Source: Arhodomonas aquaeolei DSM 8974 (GTDB taxonomy: Bacteria > Pseudomonadota > Gammaproteobacteria > Nitrococcales > Nitrococcaceae). Taken from it: 64,000 nucleotides of DNA. The stretch spans positions 124,001 through 188,000 of the forward strand of contig NZ_KB894801.1 in assembly GCF_000374645.1 (NCBI RefSeq). Reading direction: 5' to 3'. The notes beneath the pieces were generated by a model. That model was not told the origin of the DNA. It made no database searches and saw nothing but the letters and a program-made list of their open reading frames with translations. Of this stretch, positions 1 to 10,933 are shown one piece after another. A program made the translations under genes and the position numbers. The first letter of the stretch is position 1; every line of letters begins with the position of its first letter.

Positions 1-941
1 AGGTCGGCCACGACCGCGGACGCGGTTGGCTCGGCGCCCGCGCCCGGACCGTAGTAAAGGGTCGGCCCGAGGGCGTCTCCGTGGATCATGATGGCGTTCA
101 TCACGCCATCGACGCTCGCGAGCAGCTGGCGCTTGGGCAGCAGGGTCGGGTGCACCCGCAGCGCGATGCCGGTCTCGGTGCGGCTCGCGATGCCCAGGTG
201 CTTGATGCGGAACCCGAGCTCGTCGGCGTAGGCGACGTCCTCCTGGCCCACGTGCGAGATGCCCTCGACGTGCACCTTCTCGTACTGCAGCGGGATACCG
301 AAGGCGATGGACGCCAGGATCGTGAGCTTGTGCGCCGCGTCCACGCCCTCGACGTCGAAGGTCGGGTCCGCCTCCGCGTAACCCAGGCGCTGGGCTTCGG
401 CGAGCACATCGCCGAATTCGCGATCGGCGTAGAACATCTCCGAGAGGATGAAGTTCGCGGTGCCGTTGATGATGCCGGCGAGCCACTCGATATGGTTGCC
501 GACCAGACCCTCGCGGATCGCCTTGATCACCGGGATGCCGCCGGCCACCGCCGCCTCGAAGGCAATGGACACGCCCTGCTCCCGCGCCCGCTCGAAGATC
601 TCGTTGCCGCTTGCCGCGATCAGCGCCTTGTTGGCGGTGACCACGTGCTTGCCGAGTTCGATGGCGCGGAGGGTGAGGTCCTTGGCCAGGGTCTCGCCGC
701 CGATGAGCTCGACGATAATGTCGGTCTCCGGATCCTCCACCACCTCGAACGGGTCGGTGGTCAGACGGATGCCCTCGGTGGAGCAGGTGCGCGGGCGGTC
801 GAGATGCCGCGCGGCAGCGTGCACGATCTCGATGTCGCGCCCCGCCCGGCGGCTGATCTCGTCGCGATTGCGCTGCAGCAGGTTAATCGTGCCGCCGCCG
901 ACCGTGCCCAGGCCCAGAAGGCCGACCTTCACCGGTTTCAA
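1..941 (-). CDS. hom: Homoserine dehydrogenase (3' part beyond window)
   Basis: This enzyme reduces aspartate semialdehyde to homoserine with NAD(P)H, the branch point to threonine and methionine. The reading frame opens with a TTG codon at 941-939 and begins [14 protein letters not shown], the glycine-rich Rossmann motif at the extreme N-terminus that is typical of the monofunctional enzyme; there is no aspartokinase domain in front. About 313 codons are visible and the C-terminus runs off the left edge. The TTG start overlaps the alaC stop in the tetranucleotide TTGA, so the two genes are almost certainly translationally coupled. The TTG is chosen because of that overlap, a GGAGGC-like Shine-Dalgarno sequence just upstream, and the immediate start of the nucleotide fold. 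The expected next gene, thrC, would lie outside the window. Confidence 0.93.
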   Translation of the reverse strand, partial: MKPVKVGLLGLGTVGGGTINLLQRNRDEISRRAGRDIEIVHAAARHLDRPRTCSTEGIRLTTDPFEVVEDPETDIIVELIGGETLAKDLTLRAIELGKHVVTANKALIAASGNEIFERAREQGVSIAFEAAVAGGIPVIKAIREGLVGNHIEWLAGIINGTANFILSEMFYADREFGDVLAEAQRLGYAEADPTFDVEGVDAAHKLTILASIAFGIPLQYEKVHVEGISHVGQEDVAYADELGFRIKHLGIASRTETGIALRVHPTLLPKRQLLASVDGVMNAIMIHGDALGPTLYYGPGAGAEPTASAVVAD

Positions 942-2140
942 GAGCTCGCCTCCTTCAGGTAACCGTCTCTGCGAAACATCTGTTTGATCCCGCGAATCGC
1001 CTGCCGCGTGCGGTGTTCGTTCTCGATCAGGCCGAAGCGCACGTGGTCGTCGCCATAGTCACCGAAGCCGATGCCCGGCGACACCGCCACCTTTGCGTCG
1101 GCGAGGAGCTTTTTGGAGAATTCCAGCGAGCCCATGTCGCGGTAGGGCTCCGGGATGGGCGCCCACACGAACATGGTCGCCTTCGGCCGCTCCACCGCCC
1201 AGCCTGCCTGGTTGAGCCCGTCACAGAGGGCGTTGCGACGCCGCCGGTAGGTCTCGCGGATCTCCTCGACACAGTCCTGCGGGCCGTCCAGGGCGCTGAT
1301 CGCGGCGACCTGGATGGGCGTGAACATGCCGTAGTCGAGATAGGACTTCATGCGCGCGAGCGCGGCGATCAGCTTGTCGTTGCCGCAGACGAAGCCGACG
1401 CGCCAGCCCGGCATGTTGTAGCTCTTCGACAGCGAGAAGCACTCGACCGCCACCTCCTTCGCCCCGGGCACCTGGAGGATCGAGGGGGCCTGGTAGCCAT
1501 CAAAGACGATGTCCGCGTACGCGAGGTCGTGGACGACCCAGATGCCGTGCTCACGGCAGATGTCGACCACGCGCTCGAAGAACTCCAGGTCCGCGCAGTT
1601 GCCCGTCGGGTTGGAGGGGAAGTTGAGGATGAGCATCTTCGGCTTGGGCCAGGTGTCCTTGATCCCCTTCTCCAGCTCCTCGAAGAAGTCGACCCCGGGC
1701 ACCAGCGGCACGTGGCGGAGGTCCGCGCCGGCGATGACCACGCCGTAGGGGTGGATCGGGTAGCTCGGGTTCGGTACCAGCACGTTGTCGCCCGGCCCAA
1801 GCGTGGCCAGGGCGAGGTGTGCCAGCCCCTCCTTGGACCCGATGGTGACGATGGCCTCGGACTCGCGGTCGAGCGTCACGTCATAACGCCGCGCGTACCA
1901 GTCGCAGATGGCCTTGCGCAGGCGCGGGATGCCGCGGGACATGGAGTAGCGATGGGTGTCCGGGCGCTGGGCGGCCTCGACCAGCTTGTCCACGATATGT
2001 CTCGGCGTGGGGCGGTCCGGATTGCCCATGCCGAAATCCACGATATCCTCGCCGCGGGCCCGTGCGGCGGCCTTGAGCTCGTTGACGATATTGAAGACGT
2101 AAGGCGGCAGCCGGCGTATGCGCTGGAATTCCTCGTTCAC
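938..2140 (-). CDS. alaC: Alanine/glutamate-pyruvate aminotransferase AlaC
   Basis: PLP-dependent class I/II aminotransferase of the AlaC (YfdZ) type, which interconverts pyruvate plus glutamate with alanine plus 2-oxoglutarate. It opens with the family N-terminus [10 protein letters not shown], has the N-F-P-S-N-P-T-G substrate-loop motif near residue 180, and the PLP-lysine motif [12 protein letters not shown] near 245. Length is about 400 residues, normal for the family. The GTG at 2140 is preferred over an in-frame TTG at 2167: it is preceded by AGGGG at a workable distance and matches the usual N-terminal length. The gene is transcribed into hom with a 4-base overlap. An LL-diaminopimelate aminotransferase is the main alternative, but AlaC next to hom is a common proteobacterial arrangement. 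Confidence 0.9.
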   Translation of the reverse strand: MNEEFQRIRRLPPYVFNIVNELKAAARARGEDIVDFGMGNPDRPTPRHIVDKLVEAAQRPDTHRYSMSRGIPRLRKAICDWYARRYDVTLDRESEAIVTIGSKEGLAHLALATLGPGDNVLVPNPSYPIHPYGVVIAGADLRHVPLVPGVDFFEELEKGIKDTWPKPKMLILNFPSNPTGNCADLEFFERVVDICREHGIWVVHDLAYADIVFDGYQAPSILQVPGAKEVAVECFSLSKSYNMPGWRVGFVCGNDKLIAALARMKSYLDYGMFTPIQVAAISALDGPQDCVEEIRETYRRRRNALCDGLNQAGWAVERPKATMFVWAPIPEPYRDMGSLEFSKKLLADAKVAVSPGIGFGDYGDDHVRFGLIENEHRTRQAIRGIKQMFRRDGYLKEASS

Positions 2141-2232
2141 CTCAGGGCCCCTGCGTGATGGTTGCAATGTATCGAGCCCCGATTCGGCGCGCGGATCGGG
2201 GGGTATCGGTCACGAGCTCAGATAGAGGCCAA

Positions 2233-2261
2233 AAGCTACTCACGGTACGGAAGGCTGTCAA
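2233..2261 (-). promoter_or_regulatory. Probable sigma70 promoter of alaC-hom
   Basis: On the minus strand a perfect TTGACA (-35, 2261-2256) is followed after 17 bases by TAGCTT (-10, 2238-2233). Transcription would begin near 2226, about 85 bases before the alaC GTG. The -35 lies in the 10-base palindrome GTCAATTGAC at 2257-2266, which also presents TTGACC to the plus strand, but no convincing plus-strand -10 follows it. Confidence 0.5.
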
Positions 2262-2316
2262 TTGACCGACGGCGCGCCCTTGCCGCCGCGGCGCGCGCTT
2301 CGCTATCGTGACCGGT

Positions 2317-2688
2317 ATGAAGCTGAGTGAAGAAAAGGGCGACGGCAGCTTCCGCATTCGAGGTTACGATGCGGGCCGGATCGTTGTAAACGAGACCGGT
2401 TACGAGCACAGCCTCGTGCTGGCACCCGAGCACCTGGACACGGACTGGCCGCCGCAGCGCTTCGACGACCTTCGTCGTGAGCACCTGGACGTCGTCCTTG
2501 AACTCGACCCGGAGGTTATCCTGCTCGGCACCGGCGGGCACCAGCGTTTCCCGGGCCGCGATCTCATGCTCTGCGTTCTCGAGCGCGGCATCGGTTTCGA
2601 GGTGATGGACACCGCCGCGGCCTGCCGCACCTACAACATCCTCATGGCCGAAGGGCGGCCGGTCGCCGCCGCCCTCCTCATCGACTGA
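2317..2688 (+). CDS. Mth938-like domain protein (DUF498)
   Basis: Small protein of about 123 residues of the DUF498/Mth938 family (bacterial Xcc1710-like, related to mitochondrial NDUFAF3). The visible hallmarks are an N-terminal beta-rich half, the L-L-G-T-G motif near residue 73 followed by a Q-R-F-P stretch, and a C-terminal half containing the M-D-T-x-x-A-C-R-T-Y-N-I-L motif common to the family. Bacterial members have no established enzymatic function. The ATG at 2317 is chosen over the GTG at 2308 because the family begins close to this point; neither has a strong Shine-Dalgarno sequence. It converges on rpoS with an 18-base gap that holds a small hairpin. Confidence 0.82.
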   Translation: MKLSEEKGDGSFRIRGYDAGRIVVNETGYEHSLVLAPEHLDTDWPPQRFDDLRREHLDVVLELDPEVILLGTGGHQRFPGRDLMLCVLERGIGFEVMDTAAACRTYNILMAEGRPVAAALLID

Positions 2689-2690
2689 CT

Positions 2691-2706
2691 CCGGGGCCGC
2701 CCCCGG
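2691..2706. terminator. Short GC hairpin between convergent genes
   Basis: CCGGGG-CCGC-CCCCGG forms a perfect 6-bp stem exactly between the stop codons of the Mth938-like gene and rpoS. Neither strand has a T-run after it, so it is at best a weak bidirectional terminator. Confidence 0.3.
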
Positions 2707-3729
2707 CTATCCGAATACCGTGTCCTGGGAAAAGCCGGCGCGTTCCATGACGTCCCGCAGCTTGCGCAGGGCGTCGATCTGGATCTGCCGGACCCGCTCA
2801 CGGGTGACGCCGATCTCGTTACCCACCTCTTCCAGCGTGGCCTTCTCGTGGCCGCGCAGCCCGAAGCGCCGCATCACCACCGCCCGCTGCTTCTCCGAGA
2901 GCTGCTCCAGCCAGGCGTCAAGATGTGCCAGCACGTCGCTGTCCTCCAGCGCGGAGAACGGATCCGGGTTGGTATCGTCCGGGATCGCGTCGAGCAGCAC
3001 CCTGTCCGCCTCCCGGCCGATGGGCACGTCCACGGAGGTCACACCCTCGTTGAGCCCCATCATGCGGCGAACGTCCTCCACCGGCCGGTCCATCGCCTCG
3101 GCGATCTCCTCGATGGTGGGCTCGTGGTCGAGCTTGTGGACGAGCTGGCGGGCAGTGCGGAGGTACTGGTTGATTTCCTTGATGACATGGATCGGCAGGC
3201 GGATCGTGCGGGTCTGGTTCATGATCGCCCGTTCGATGGTCTGGCGTATCCACCACGTGGCGTAGGTGGAGAAGCGGAACCCCCGTTCCGGGTCGAATTT
3301 CTCCACGGCACGGATCAGCCCGAGGTTGCCCTCCTCGATCAGGTCGAGGAAGGCGAGGCCGCGGTTCATGTAGCGCCGGGCGATCTTCACCACCAGGCGC
3401 AGGTTGCTCTCGATCATGCGCCGCCGCGACGCCTCGCAGCCGCGCTGGGCGCGACGCGCGTAATAGACCTCCTCGTCAGCGGTGAGCAGCGGCGAGAATC
3501 CGATCTCGTTGAGGTAGAGCTGGGTAGCGTCGACGGTGTGCTCGTGCCCCTCTCCGCGCCGGCTGCGCGATGGGGCGGGTTCTTCGGTAGCGCTCTCCCC
3601 GTCGTCGGCGATGCCTCCGGCAGCAGCCGGGGCAGCGGCGGGTTCCTCGAGCAGCAGCTCGTCCTCCTCAATACCGCCTACCGGGACTACGGCCTCGGGT
3701 TCAACCCTAAGAGCCTGCTTACTGGCCAT
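2707..3729 (-). CDS. rpoS: RNA polymerase sigma factor RpoS
   Basis: Stationary-phase/general-stress sigma factor of the sigma70 family (340 aa). After a variable acidic, alanine-rich N-terminal segment it shows region 1.2 (D[10 protein letters not shown]), region 2 with the core-binding and -10 recognition helices ([27 protein letters not shown]), region 3, and region 4 with the helix-turn-helix T-R-E-R-V-R-Q-I-Q near the C-terminus. It is far shorter than RpoD and lacks region 1.1 and the non-conserved insertion, and its position after nlpD is diagnostic for RpoS. ATG at 3729 follows GGAGGAG by 4 bases. The upstream leader has its own promoter and hairpins, described separately. Confidence 0.95.
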   Translation of the reverse strand: MASKQALRVEPEAVVPVGGIEEDELLLEEPAAAPAAAGGIADDGESATEEPAPSRSRRGEGHEHTVDATQLYLNEIGFSPLLTADEEVYYARRAQRGCEASRRRMIESNLRLVVKIARRYMNRGLAFLDLIEEGNLGLIRAVEKFDPERGFRFSTYATWWIRQTIERAIMNQTRTIRLPIHVIKEINQYLRTARQLVHKLDHEPTIEEIAEAMDRPVEDVRRMMGLNEGVTSVDVPIGREADRVLLDAIPDDTNPDPFSALEDSDVLAHLDAWLEQLSEKQRAVVMRRFGLRGHEKATLEEVGNEIGVTRERVRQIQIDALRKLRDVMERAGFSQDTVFG

Positions 3730-3821
3730 GTTGCTCCTCCATGCCCGCCGGTACCGACACGCCGGCACCGGACATCTAGGGAACCGGTCGTTCCACGGGA
3801 AAACGGGCTTATCGTTATATG
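3730..3821 (-). promoter_or_regulatory. Structured rpoS 5' leader
   Basis: The predicted rpoS leader (about 92 bases) contains two inverted repeats. One is GGAAC-CGGTC-GTTCC (plus-strand 3780-3794). The other is CCGGTACC / GGCACCGG (3748-3771), an 8-bp stem with one G-T wobble and an 8-base loop, ending about 7 bases before the Shine-Dalgarno GGAGGAG (3734-3740). In enterobacteria rpoS translation is controlled by a folded leader and small RNAs; a similar role here is an inference from position only. Confidence 0.4.
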
Positions 3822-3827
3822 GGTCCC

Positions 3828-3856
3828 AATATATGCCTGCTCGGGAGGCGAAGCAA
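3828..3856 (-). promoter_or_regulatory. Probable rpoS promoter
   Basis: Minus strand TTGCTT (3856-3851), 17-base spacer, TATATT (3833-3828; five of six matches to TATAAT). It lies in the nlpD-rpoS gap just after the nlpD stop at 3885. This would let rpoS be transcribed independently of the surE-pcm-yqaA-nlpD unit, as happens in E. coli from a promoter inside nlpD. Confidence 0.55.
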
Positions 3857-3884
3857 CGGGGCGTGGGCGGGATTCGGAGCCGCC

Positions 3885-4628
3885 TTAGCGGGACGGGAGA
3901 TATTTCAACGGATTCACCGGGTTACCGTTTCTCCTCAACTCGAAATGTATCCCGGTATGACCTTTCGGCGTCCGGCCGGCGTGCGCGAGTGGCGTCCCTG
4001 CGTCGACACGCGTGCCCTCGGTGACGAGCAGCTCCCGGTTGTAGGCGTAGGCAGTGAGGTAGGATTCATTGTGCTTGACGATGACGAGCCGTCCGTAACC
4101 ACGCAGGCCGCTGCCACTGTAGACCACACGCCCCGAGGCGGCGGCACGGACGGTATCGTCGCCGCCGGTGCCGATCGTGATCCCGTGCTTGCCGCTGCCG
4201 CCCGCGCTGTAGCCCTCCAGCACCTTTCCTTTCAGCGGCCAGCGCCAGTCGCCCGGTGGCTTCGTTTCCGGCGCGGGGCTGCTGCTGCGGGTACCCGCAC
4301 TGCGTGTGCTCCGGGAGGAGCTGCCGGAACCCGTCGAGGTGGCCGCCGAACGGCTGCCTCCGGACGACGGACGCAACGTCAGGCGCTGCCCCGGGTAGAT
4401 GGTGTACGGCGCCCCGATGTGGTTCCAGCGGGCCACCTTCTTGTAGCTGAGCCCGTAACGCCAGGCGATGCGGTAAAGGGTGTCGCCGCGCTGGACGCGG
4501 TAGGTCGCCGGTGGATCGCCGGCGGAGCCGGCCGGCGGCAGCCGTGAGCGGCCGTAATCGAACTCGGCGCAGCCCGCGAGCACGAGTGCAAGCATCATCA
4601 CCAGAGCCGGCGCGGCCAGCCGGATCAC
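3885..4628 (-). CDS. nlpD: Cell-division amidase activator NlpD (LysM + LytM/M23)
   Basis: Lipoprotein activator of periplasmic amidases during septal peptidoglycan splitting (247 aa). It has an N-terminal hydrophobic signal ending in L-V-L-A-G-C, a lipobox with the lipidated cysteine near residue 15. A LysM domain follows ([13 protein letters not shown], about 40-85), then a Ser/Thr/Gly-rich linker, and a C-terminal LytM (peptidase M23) domain from about 125. The LytM zinc ligands are degenerate: the usual HxxxD reads H-G-I-T-I and the final HxH reads I-H-F. This matches NlpD/EnvC proteins, which activate amidases rather than cut peptidoglycan themselves. The GTG start at 4628 overlaps the preceding gene's stop (GTGA). 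Confidence 0.9.
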   Translation of the reverse strand: MIRLAAPALVMMLALVLAGCAEFDYGRSRLPPAGSAGDPPATYRVQRGDTLYRIAWRYGLSYKKVARWNHIGAPYTIYPGQRLTLRPSSGGSRSAATSTGSGSSSRSTRSAGTRSSSPAPETKPPGDWRWPLKGKVLEGYSAGGSGKHGITIGTGGDDTVRAAASGRVVYSGSGLRGYGRLVIVKHNESYLTAYAYNRELLVTEGTRVDAGTPLAHAGRTPKGHTGIHFELRRNGNPVNPLKYLPSR

Positions 4629-5206
4629 AGCCGGACGACGACCACCGCCAGGACGATCAGCGCCACGCTCGCCCAGCCGATCCGGTCGACATAGCGGCGC
4701 AGCCAGGGCTCCACGCGGGGACCGCCCCAGGCAACCACCGCCGCCACCAGCACGAAGCGCGCGCCACGCCCCACCGCGGAGGCGAGCACGAAGGGCGCGA
4801 GGGCCAGTGACATGGCACCCGCGGCGATGGTGAACACCTTGTAGGGGATGGGCGAGAAGCCTGCGGCGAGCACCACCCAGAACCCCCATGCCGCGAACCA
4901 CGTCCGTGCGGTCTGGTAGGCGGACCAGTAGCCGAGGTCGTGGATCAACGGCTCGACGACCTGCAGTGCAAACGCACCGATGGCGTAACCGGCGAGCCCG
5001 CCCACCACCGAAGCGAGCGTGGTCACAACGGCAAGCCGCCACCACCGCTGCGGGCGCGCCAGCACCATCGGTGCCAGCATCACATCCGGCGGGATCGGAA
5101 AGAAGGACGACTCGGCAAAGCTCAGCGCCGCCAGCAGCCAGGCGGCGTGGCGGTGGGCGGCCCAGGCGAGCGTCCGGTCGTACAGCCACGAGAACACCCG
5201 CGTCAC
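4625..5206 (-). CDS. DedA/YqaA-family membrane protein
   Basis: Integral membrane protein of 193 residues in the SNARE-associated/DedA superfamily, YqaA branch. It has several hydrophobic segments, the signature F-x-E-S-S-F-F-P-I-P-P-D near residues 30-41, and a second family motif G-F-S-P-I-P-Y-K-V-F-T-I-x-A-G near 113-127. DedA-superfamily proteins are linked to membrane lipid handling and proton-motive-force homeostasis; the substrate of the YqaA branch is not settled. It overlaps pcm upstream and nlpD downstream by 4 bases each, so it belongs to the surE-pcm-nlpD-rpoS block. Confidence 0.85.
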   Translation of the reverse strand: MTRVFSWLYDRTLAWAAHRHAAWLLAALSFAESSFFPIPPDVMLAPMVLARPQRWWRLAVVTTLASVVGGLAGYAIGAFALQVVEPLIHDLGYWSAYQTARTWFAAWGFWVVLAAGFSPIPYKVFTIAAGAMSLALAPFVLASAVGRGARFVLVAAVVAWGGPRVEPWLRRYVDRIGWASVALIVLAVVVVRL

Positions 5207-5871
5207 GCCAGGCCTGCCTGCATCGGCACGAAGCTCACGTCCGAGAGCCGCCGCACGGACACGCCCTCCCCGTCACGCTCGTAGACACACAACGATTGCC
5301 CGCCGGATTCGCCGATTGGCGCGACCAGGCGCCCGCCGGGGGCGAGCTGTTCGAGCAGGGTCTCCGGCAGATGGGATGGCGCCGCGGTCAGGAGGATGGC
5401 ATCGAACGGCGCCTCACTGGGCCAGCCGGCGTAGCCGTCGCCGAGGCGCTGACGGACGTTGTGCACGCTGAGCTCGCGCAGATGGGCGTTGGCCTTGCCG
5501 TAGAGTGCCCGGATCCGTTCGATGGTGAACACCCGCGGCACCAGCGCGGCCAGGACGGCGGTCTGGTAGCCGCAGCCCGTGCCGATCTCGAGCACCGAGC
5601 GCGGCTGGGCACCGCTCGCGATCAGGGCCTCGGTCATGCGGGCCACGACGAACGGCTGGGAGATGGTCTGGCCGTGGCCGATGGGCAGCGCGGTGTCCTC
5701 GTAGGCTCGGCTGGCCAGGGCTTCGTCGACGAACAGGTGGCGCGGGATGTGACGCATGACGTTGAGTACCCGGGGGTCGCCGATACCGGCGTCGCCGAGG
5801 CGGCGCACCAACCGCTCGCGGGTACGTTGGGAGGTCATGCCGATGCCGCGGCGAAGCTGATCCGGGGTCAT
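5203..5871 (-). CDS. pcm: Protein-L-isoaspartate O-methyltransferase
   Basis: SAM-dependent methyltransferase that methylates abnormal L-isoaspartyl residues so that aged proteins can be repaired. The 222-residue protein has the family's N-terminal segment [13 protein letters not shown], the pre-motif H-G-Q-T-I-S-Q-P, and the SAM-binding motif [13 protein letters not shown] near residue 92. Length and order of motifs are normal. Its ATG overlaps the surE stop by 4 bases and its stop overlaps the next gene. Pairing with surE is a classic stress-survival arrangement. Confidence 0.95.
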   Translation of the reverse strand: MTPDQLRRGIGMTSQRTRERLVRRLGDAGIGDPRVLNVMRHIPRHLFVDEALASRAYEDTALPIGHGQTISQPFVVARMTEALIASGAQPRSVLEIGTGCGYQTAVLAALVPRVFTIERIRALYGKANAHLRELSVHNVRQRLGDGYAGWPSEAPFDAILLTAAPSHLPETLLEQLAPGGRLVAPIGESGGQSLCVYERDGEGVSVRRLSDVSFVPMQAGLA

Positions 5872-6617
5872 GACAGCCCCCCGAGCCAGCCGGCGATCTG
5901 TTCCAGTGCCGAGTATCGCGTGAGGTCGACCTGCAGCGGTGTGATCGACACGTAGCCACGGCGGACGGCGTCGAAGTCGGTTCCCGCGCCCACGTCCTCG
6001 GCATCCCCCGGCGGGCCGATCCAGTAGATGGGCCGGCCGCGGGGGTCGGTATCGCGGACCACGGGCTCGGCGCGGTGACGTTGGCCGAGCCGCGTCGCCT
6101 CGAAACCGGCGATGCGCTCCAGCGGCAGGTCGGGTACGTTGACGTTCAGGATCGTGTCCGCCGGCAGCGGGTCGCGGCGCAGCTGCTCGAGCAGTCTCTC
6201 GGCCACGGCAGCCGCCGTGTCGTAGTGGGTCGGCTCGTTGCCGGCGAGGGAGACGGCCACCGCGGGCAGCCCGAGGTGCCGGCCCTCCATCGCCGCCGCC
6301 ACGGTGCCGCTGTAGAGGACGTCATCGCCGAGGTTCGCACCGGCGTTGATCCCGGAGACCACCATGTCCGGCTCCGGGTCGATCAACCCGGTCACCGCGA
6401 GGTGAACGCAGTCCGTCGGGGTCCCCTCGACCCGGAACACCCCCTCGCGGACCGGCCAGACCCGTACCGGCGTATCCAGTGTCAGGGAGTTCGAAGCGCC
6501 GCTGCGGTCGCGCTCGGGGGCGACGACCACCACTTCCGCATGCCGATCGAGCGCCGCGGCAAGGGCCCTCAGTCCCGGTGCGCGGTAGCCGTCGTCGTTG
6601 CTGACCAGAATGCGCAT
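5868..6617 (-). CDS. surE: 5'/3'-nucleotidase SurE
   Basis: Metal-dependent nucleoside monophosphatase, active on 5'- and 3'-nucleotides and often on short polyphosphate. The N-terminus [11 protein letters not shown]-x-A-P-G is the metal-binding signature with the Asp-Asp pair. The S-G-I-N-x-G-x-N-L-G-D-D-V-x-Y-S-G-T-V-A-A motif follows near residue 93. At 249 residues it has normal length. It is first in the surE-pcm-yqaA-nlpD-rpoS unit and has its own candidate -10 (TATACT) about 33 bases before the start. Confidence 0.95.
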   Translation of the reverse strand: MRILVSNDDGYRAPGLRALAAALDRHAEVVVVAPERDRSGASNSLTLDTPVRVWPVREGVFRVEGTPTDCVHLAVTGLIDPEPDMVVSGINAGANLGDDVLYSGTVAAAMEGRHLGLPAVAVSLAGNEPTHYDTAAAVAERLLEQLRRDPLPADTILNVNVPDLPLERIAGFEATRLGQRHRAEPVVRDTDPRGRPIYWIGPPGDAEDVGAGTDFDAVRRGYVSITPLQVDLTRYSALEQIAGWLGGLS

Positions 6618-6632
6618 GCGCCTCCCCAGTGC

Positions 6633-6655
6633 CCGTCACAATGACGGCCAGTATA
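6633..6655 (-). promoter_or_regulatory. Candidate surE -10 with adjacent inverted repeat
   Basis: Minus-strand TATACT (6655-6650) would place the start of transcription near 6643. It abuts the inverted repeat CCGTCA-CAA-TGACGG (6633-6647), which would sit at the transcript start as an operator or a small 5' hairpin. No good -35 is visible. Confidence 0.3.
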
Positions 6656-6760
6656 CCGTGACTGCGAGCCGCATCCAGCAGTAGCGGTGCGTGTGCGCAG
6701 ACAGGTAGCATGTCGTCGAGGCCGCCACCGGCGCACACCGGCGTCAGCCCAGAGGGAACG

Positions 6761-7303
6761 ATGAGCGAGCATGATCGGGACAGCGACCCCACCCTCTTTC
6801 GCGAGGCCATGCGTGACGTCCGCCCCCTGAAGGACGACGGCCGGCACGACGCCGCGGCACCGCGTCCGCGGCCGGTCCCCCGCCAGCGCCTCGCGGACAA
6901 CAGCCGGGTGATGGCGGAGCTGCTGCGCCCGCCGCAGGACGACACCGACCTCGGTCCGGAGCGCGGTGAGGCGCTGAGCTACCTCCGCGACGACATCGAC
7001 CGCCGGGTGCTGCGCCGCCTGCGACGCGGACGCTTCGTGATTCAGGCCGAGCTCGACCTCCACGGGATGGTCGCCGCGGACGCCGTCGGCGCGCTGCGGG
7101 ATTTCCTCCAGGAATGCCGGGAGCGGGACGTGCGCTGCGTGCGCATCATCCACGGCAAGGGCCGGCGCTCCGGCAACGACGGCCCGGTGCTCAAGGGCAA
7201 GGTCGACCGCTGGCTGCGCCAGCGTGACGACGTCCTCGCCTTCTGCTCGGCGCGCCGCGTGGACGGCGGCACCGGCGCGGTCTACGCGCTGCTCGGCGAC
7301 TGA
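6761..7303 (+). CDS. Smr-domain protein (putative endonuclease)
   Basis: 180-residue protein with an N-terminal low-complexity, basic segment and a C-terminal Smr domain. The diagnostic motifs are L-D-L-H-G (about residue 106) and I-I-H-G-K-G (about 130). Smr domains of the MutS2/SmrA/SmrB type nick DNA or cleave RNA; SmrB acts at collided ribosomes. Family membership is clear but I cannot decide between SmrA and SmrB. The ATG at 6761 follows GAGGGA and is preferred over a start at 6710, which would add an unconserved extension. It ends one base before the convergent serS stop. Confidence 0.88.
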   Translation: MSEHDRDSDPTLFREAMRDVRPLKDDGRHDAAAPRPRPVPRQRLADNSRVMAELLRPPQDDTDLGPERGEALSYLRDDIDRRVLRRLRRGRFVIQAELDLHGMVAADAVGALRDFLQECRERDVRCVRIIHGKGRRSGNDGPVLKGKVDRWLRQRDDVLAFCSARRVDGGTGAVYALLGD

Positions 7304-7304
7304 C

Positions 7305-8872
<1,568 letters not shown>

Positions 8873-10210
8873 ATGGATCTTTTCGAGAGCAGCGCCGGCG
8901 GCGAGCACGAGCCGCTGGCCCACCGCATGCGGCCGCGGGATCTGACGGATTTCGCCGGGCAGCCCCATCTCGTCGCCGAGGGCAAGCCCCTGCGGCGCAT
9001 GGTCGACTCGGGCGTGATCCGCTCGATGATCCTCTGGGGGCCGCCCGGCACCGGCAAGACCACCCTCGCCGAGGTCCTCGCGACCGCCTCCGGGGCGCGC
9101 TTCGAACGACTCTCCGCGGTGATGGCCGGCGTCCGCGAGCTCCGGGCGGCGGTGGACCGTGCCCGTGCCGCCACGGGCGAGGCCACGGTGCTGTTTCTCG
9201 ACGAGATCCACCGCCTGAACAAGAGCCAGCAGGACGCGCTGCTCCCTCACGTCGAGTCCGGCCTGCTGACCCTGATCGGCGCCACCACGGAGAACCCGTC
9301 CTTCGAGGTCAACTCCGCCCTGCTCTCCCGGGCCCGCGTCTACGTCCTCAAGGCCTTGGACGAGGACGCGCTGGTCACGGTCATGGAGCGTGCCCTCGGC
9401 GACGCGGAACGGGGCCTGGGAAGGCGCGGCATCCGTGCCGACAGCGACGCCCTGAAGACCATCGCCCGCGCCGCCGGCGGCGACGCGCGCCGCGCCCTGG
9501 GGCTGCTGGAGACCGCGACCGACTTCACCACCCGGGACGGGACCGGCGAGCGCCTGACCATGGATGCCCTGGAGGACGTCCTCGGCCATCAGGGCACGGC
9601 CATGGACCGCCAGGGCGATGCCTATTACGACCTGCTCTCGGCGGTACACAAATCCATCCGTTCGTCGCGTCCGGATGCCGCCCTGCTCTACATCGCACGC
9701 TTCATCGACGGCGGCGGCGACCCCCTGGACGTCGCCCGGCGGCTCGCCGCCATCGCCTCCGAGGACGTCGGCAATACCGATCCCCGTGCCCTGCCCCTGG
9801 TCATCAGCGCCTGGGATGCCTACCTGCGCCTCGGGGACTACGAAGGGCAGCGCGCTCTGGCCCACGCGGCGATCCATCTCGCGGTCGCGCCCAAGAGCAA
9901 CGCCATCGACCGGGCCTGGAAGACGGCGCAGGCGTATGTCCGCGCCCATCCGGACCTGGAGGTGCCGATGTACCTGCGCAACGCGCCGACAAAGCTCATG
10001 GAGGGGCTCGGCTACGGCAAGGGATACCGTTACGCGCACAACGAGCCGAACGGCTACCCGGCCGGCGGGAATCACGACTGCTGGCCGGAAACCCTGACCC
10101 CCGAGCCGTTCTTCCGGCCCACGGAGAACGGCCAGGAACGGCGCTTCCGCGAGCTCATGGAATGGCGCCGCCAGCTTGACGAGCAGGCCGACAGCGGCGG
10201 GCACGCCTAG
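8873..10210 (+). CDS. rarA: Replication-associated AAA+ ATPase RarA (MgsA)
   Basis: Clamp-loader-like AAA+ ATPase acting at stalled replication forks (445 aa). It begins M-D-L-F with the conserved early motif L-A-x-R-M-R-P. Walker A is G-P-P-G-T-G-K-T near residue 60, Walker B L-F-L-D-E-I-H-R near 108, and sensor 1 G-A-T-T-E-N-P-S near 137. The C-terminal MgsA domain ends with the Y-x-Y-x-H-x-x-P-x-G-Y motif region. ATG at 8873 has GAGG 6 bases upstream and matches the family N-terminus. Confidence 0.95.
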   Translation: MDLFESSAGGEHEPLAHRMRPRDLTDFAGQPHLVAEGKPLRRMVDSGVIRSMILWGPPGTGKTTLAEVLATASGARFERLSAVMAGVRELRAAVDRARAATGEATVLFLDEIHRLNKSQQDALLPHVESGLLTLIGATTENPSFEVNSALLSRARVYVLKALDEDALVTVMERALGDAERGLGRRGIRADSDALKTIARAAGGDARRALGLLETATDFTTRDGTGERLTMDALEDVLGHQGTAMDRQGDAYYDLLSAVHKSIRSSRPDAALLYIARFIDGGGDPLDVARRLAAIASEDVGNTDPRALPLVISAWDAYLRLGDYEGQRALAHAAIHLAVAPKSNAIDRAWKTAQAYVRAHPDLEVPMYLRNAPTKLMEGLGYGKGYRYAHNEPNGYPAGGNHDCWPETLTPEPFFRPTENGQERRFRELMEWRRQLDEQADSGGHA

Positions 10211-10270
10211 TCCCGCGGAGAGGGGGAGGCGGCCCCGGCTCGCCGTGAAACGACGCGGACGGCCGGACGC

Positions 10271-10906
10271 TCAGCCGCCCTGCCCCGCCTCGTACTCCGG
10301 CGGCGCGATCAGGTCCGAGCCCTCGGGCACCTCCGTGGCGAAGACGTCGGCCGACAGGCTGACGTTGCGCTCCAGTGCCGACAGCTCCAGGCGGACCGTC
10401 TGGCCCAGCCCGTCCTCCAGCCGCAGGACATTGGGCACACCGTCGTTCATGTGCAGGCGCACACGCTGCACGCTCCAGTCGTCGCTGCGCGGCTGCAGAT
10501 GGATCCAGCCGTCGTCGCCGACGCTCATGTCGAACTGCTCGCGCAGGTCGTCGTAGCTGCCGCTCAGCAGCAGCGCCGGCCCCACGCCGAGGACGTCGCC
10601 CACCGGGCGCACCGTTACCTGGCGCAGATCACGATCGTTCACCCACAGCCACTCGCCGGTGGCCACGATGCGCTGGGCGTACGGCGTCTCGTAGACCCAG
10701 TCGAACTCCCCGGGCCGGCGCAGGGCGAAGTGCCCGGTAGCGCGCTCGACCACGGCGCCGGATTCGTCCCGGGTGGTCTGCACGAACGCGCCGCGCAGGG
10801 TGTTCACGGACTCGAAATAGGACTGCAGCGCGTCCAGCGGTGCCGCGGCGGCGGTACCGGTGACGGCGGCCAGCGCGAGCACGAGGGTGTGGATGCATCG
10901 CTTCAC
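10271..10906 (-). CDS. lolA: Outer-membrane lipoprotein carrier LolA
   Basis: Periplasmic chaperone that carries lipoproteins from LolCDE to LolB. The protein of 211 residues has a Sec signal peptide (M-K-R-C-I-H-T-L-V-L-A-L-A-A-V ending at A-A-A/A-P), then the LolA beta-barrel fold, with G-x-F-x-Q-T near residue 38 and the R-P-G-E-F-D-W-V-Y family motif near 65. GTG at 10906 is chosen over GTG at 10915 because GGGGAG lies 8 bases before it. It follows ftsK by 27 bases as an ftsK-lolA operon. Confidence 0.93.
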   Translation of the reverse strand: MKRCIHTLVLALAAVTGTAAAAPLDALQSYFESVNTLRGAFVQTTRDESGAVVERATGHFALRRPGEFDWVYETPYAQRIVATGEWLWVNDRDLRQVTVRPVGDVLGVGPALLLSGSYDDLREQFDMSVGDDGWIHLQPRSDDWSVQRVRLHMNDGVPNVLRLEDGLGQTVRLELSALERNVSLSADVFATEVPEGSDLIAPPEYEAGQGG

Positions 10907-10933
10907 GGGTAGCACTCCCCTGGGTCGGTGCGT

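Noticed and set aside
2262-2267. TTGACC as a plus-strand -35 for the Mth938-like gene
   Set aside because: No -10-like hexamer lies 16-18 bases downstream. The palindrome is better explained by the alaC promoter on the other strand.
4629-5189. N-terminal extension of NlpD to 434 residues
   Set aside because: The frame is open, but the extra part is the antisense-like alternative frame of the DedA-type gene. The lipobox signal peptide starts at the GTG at 4628.
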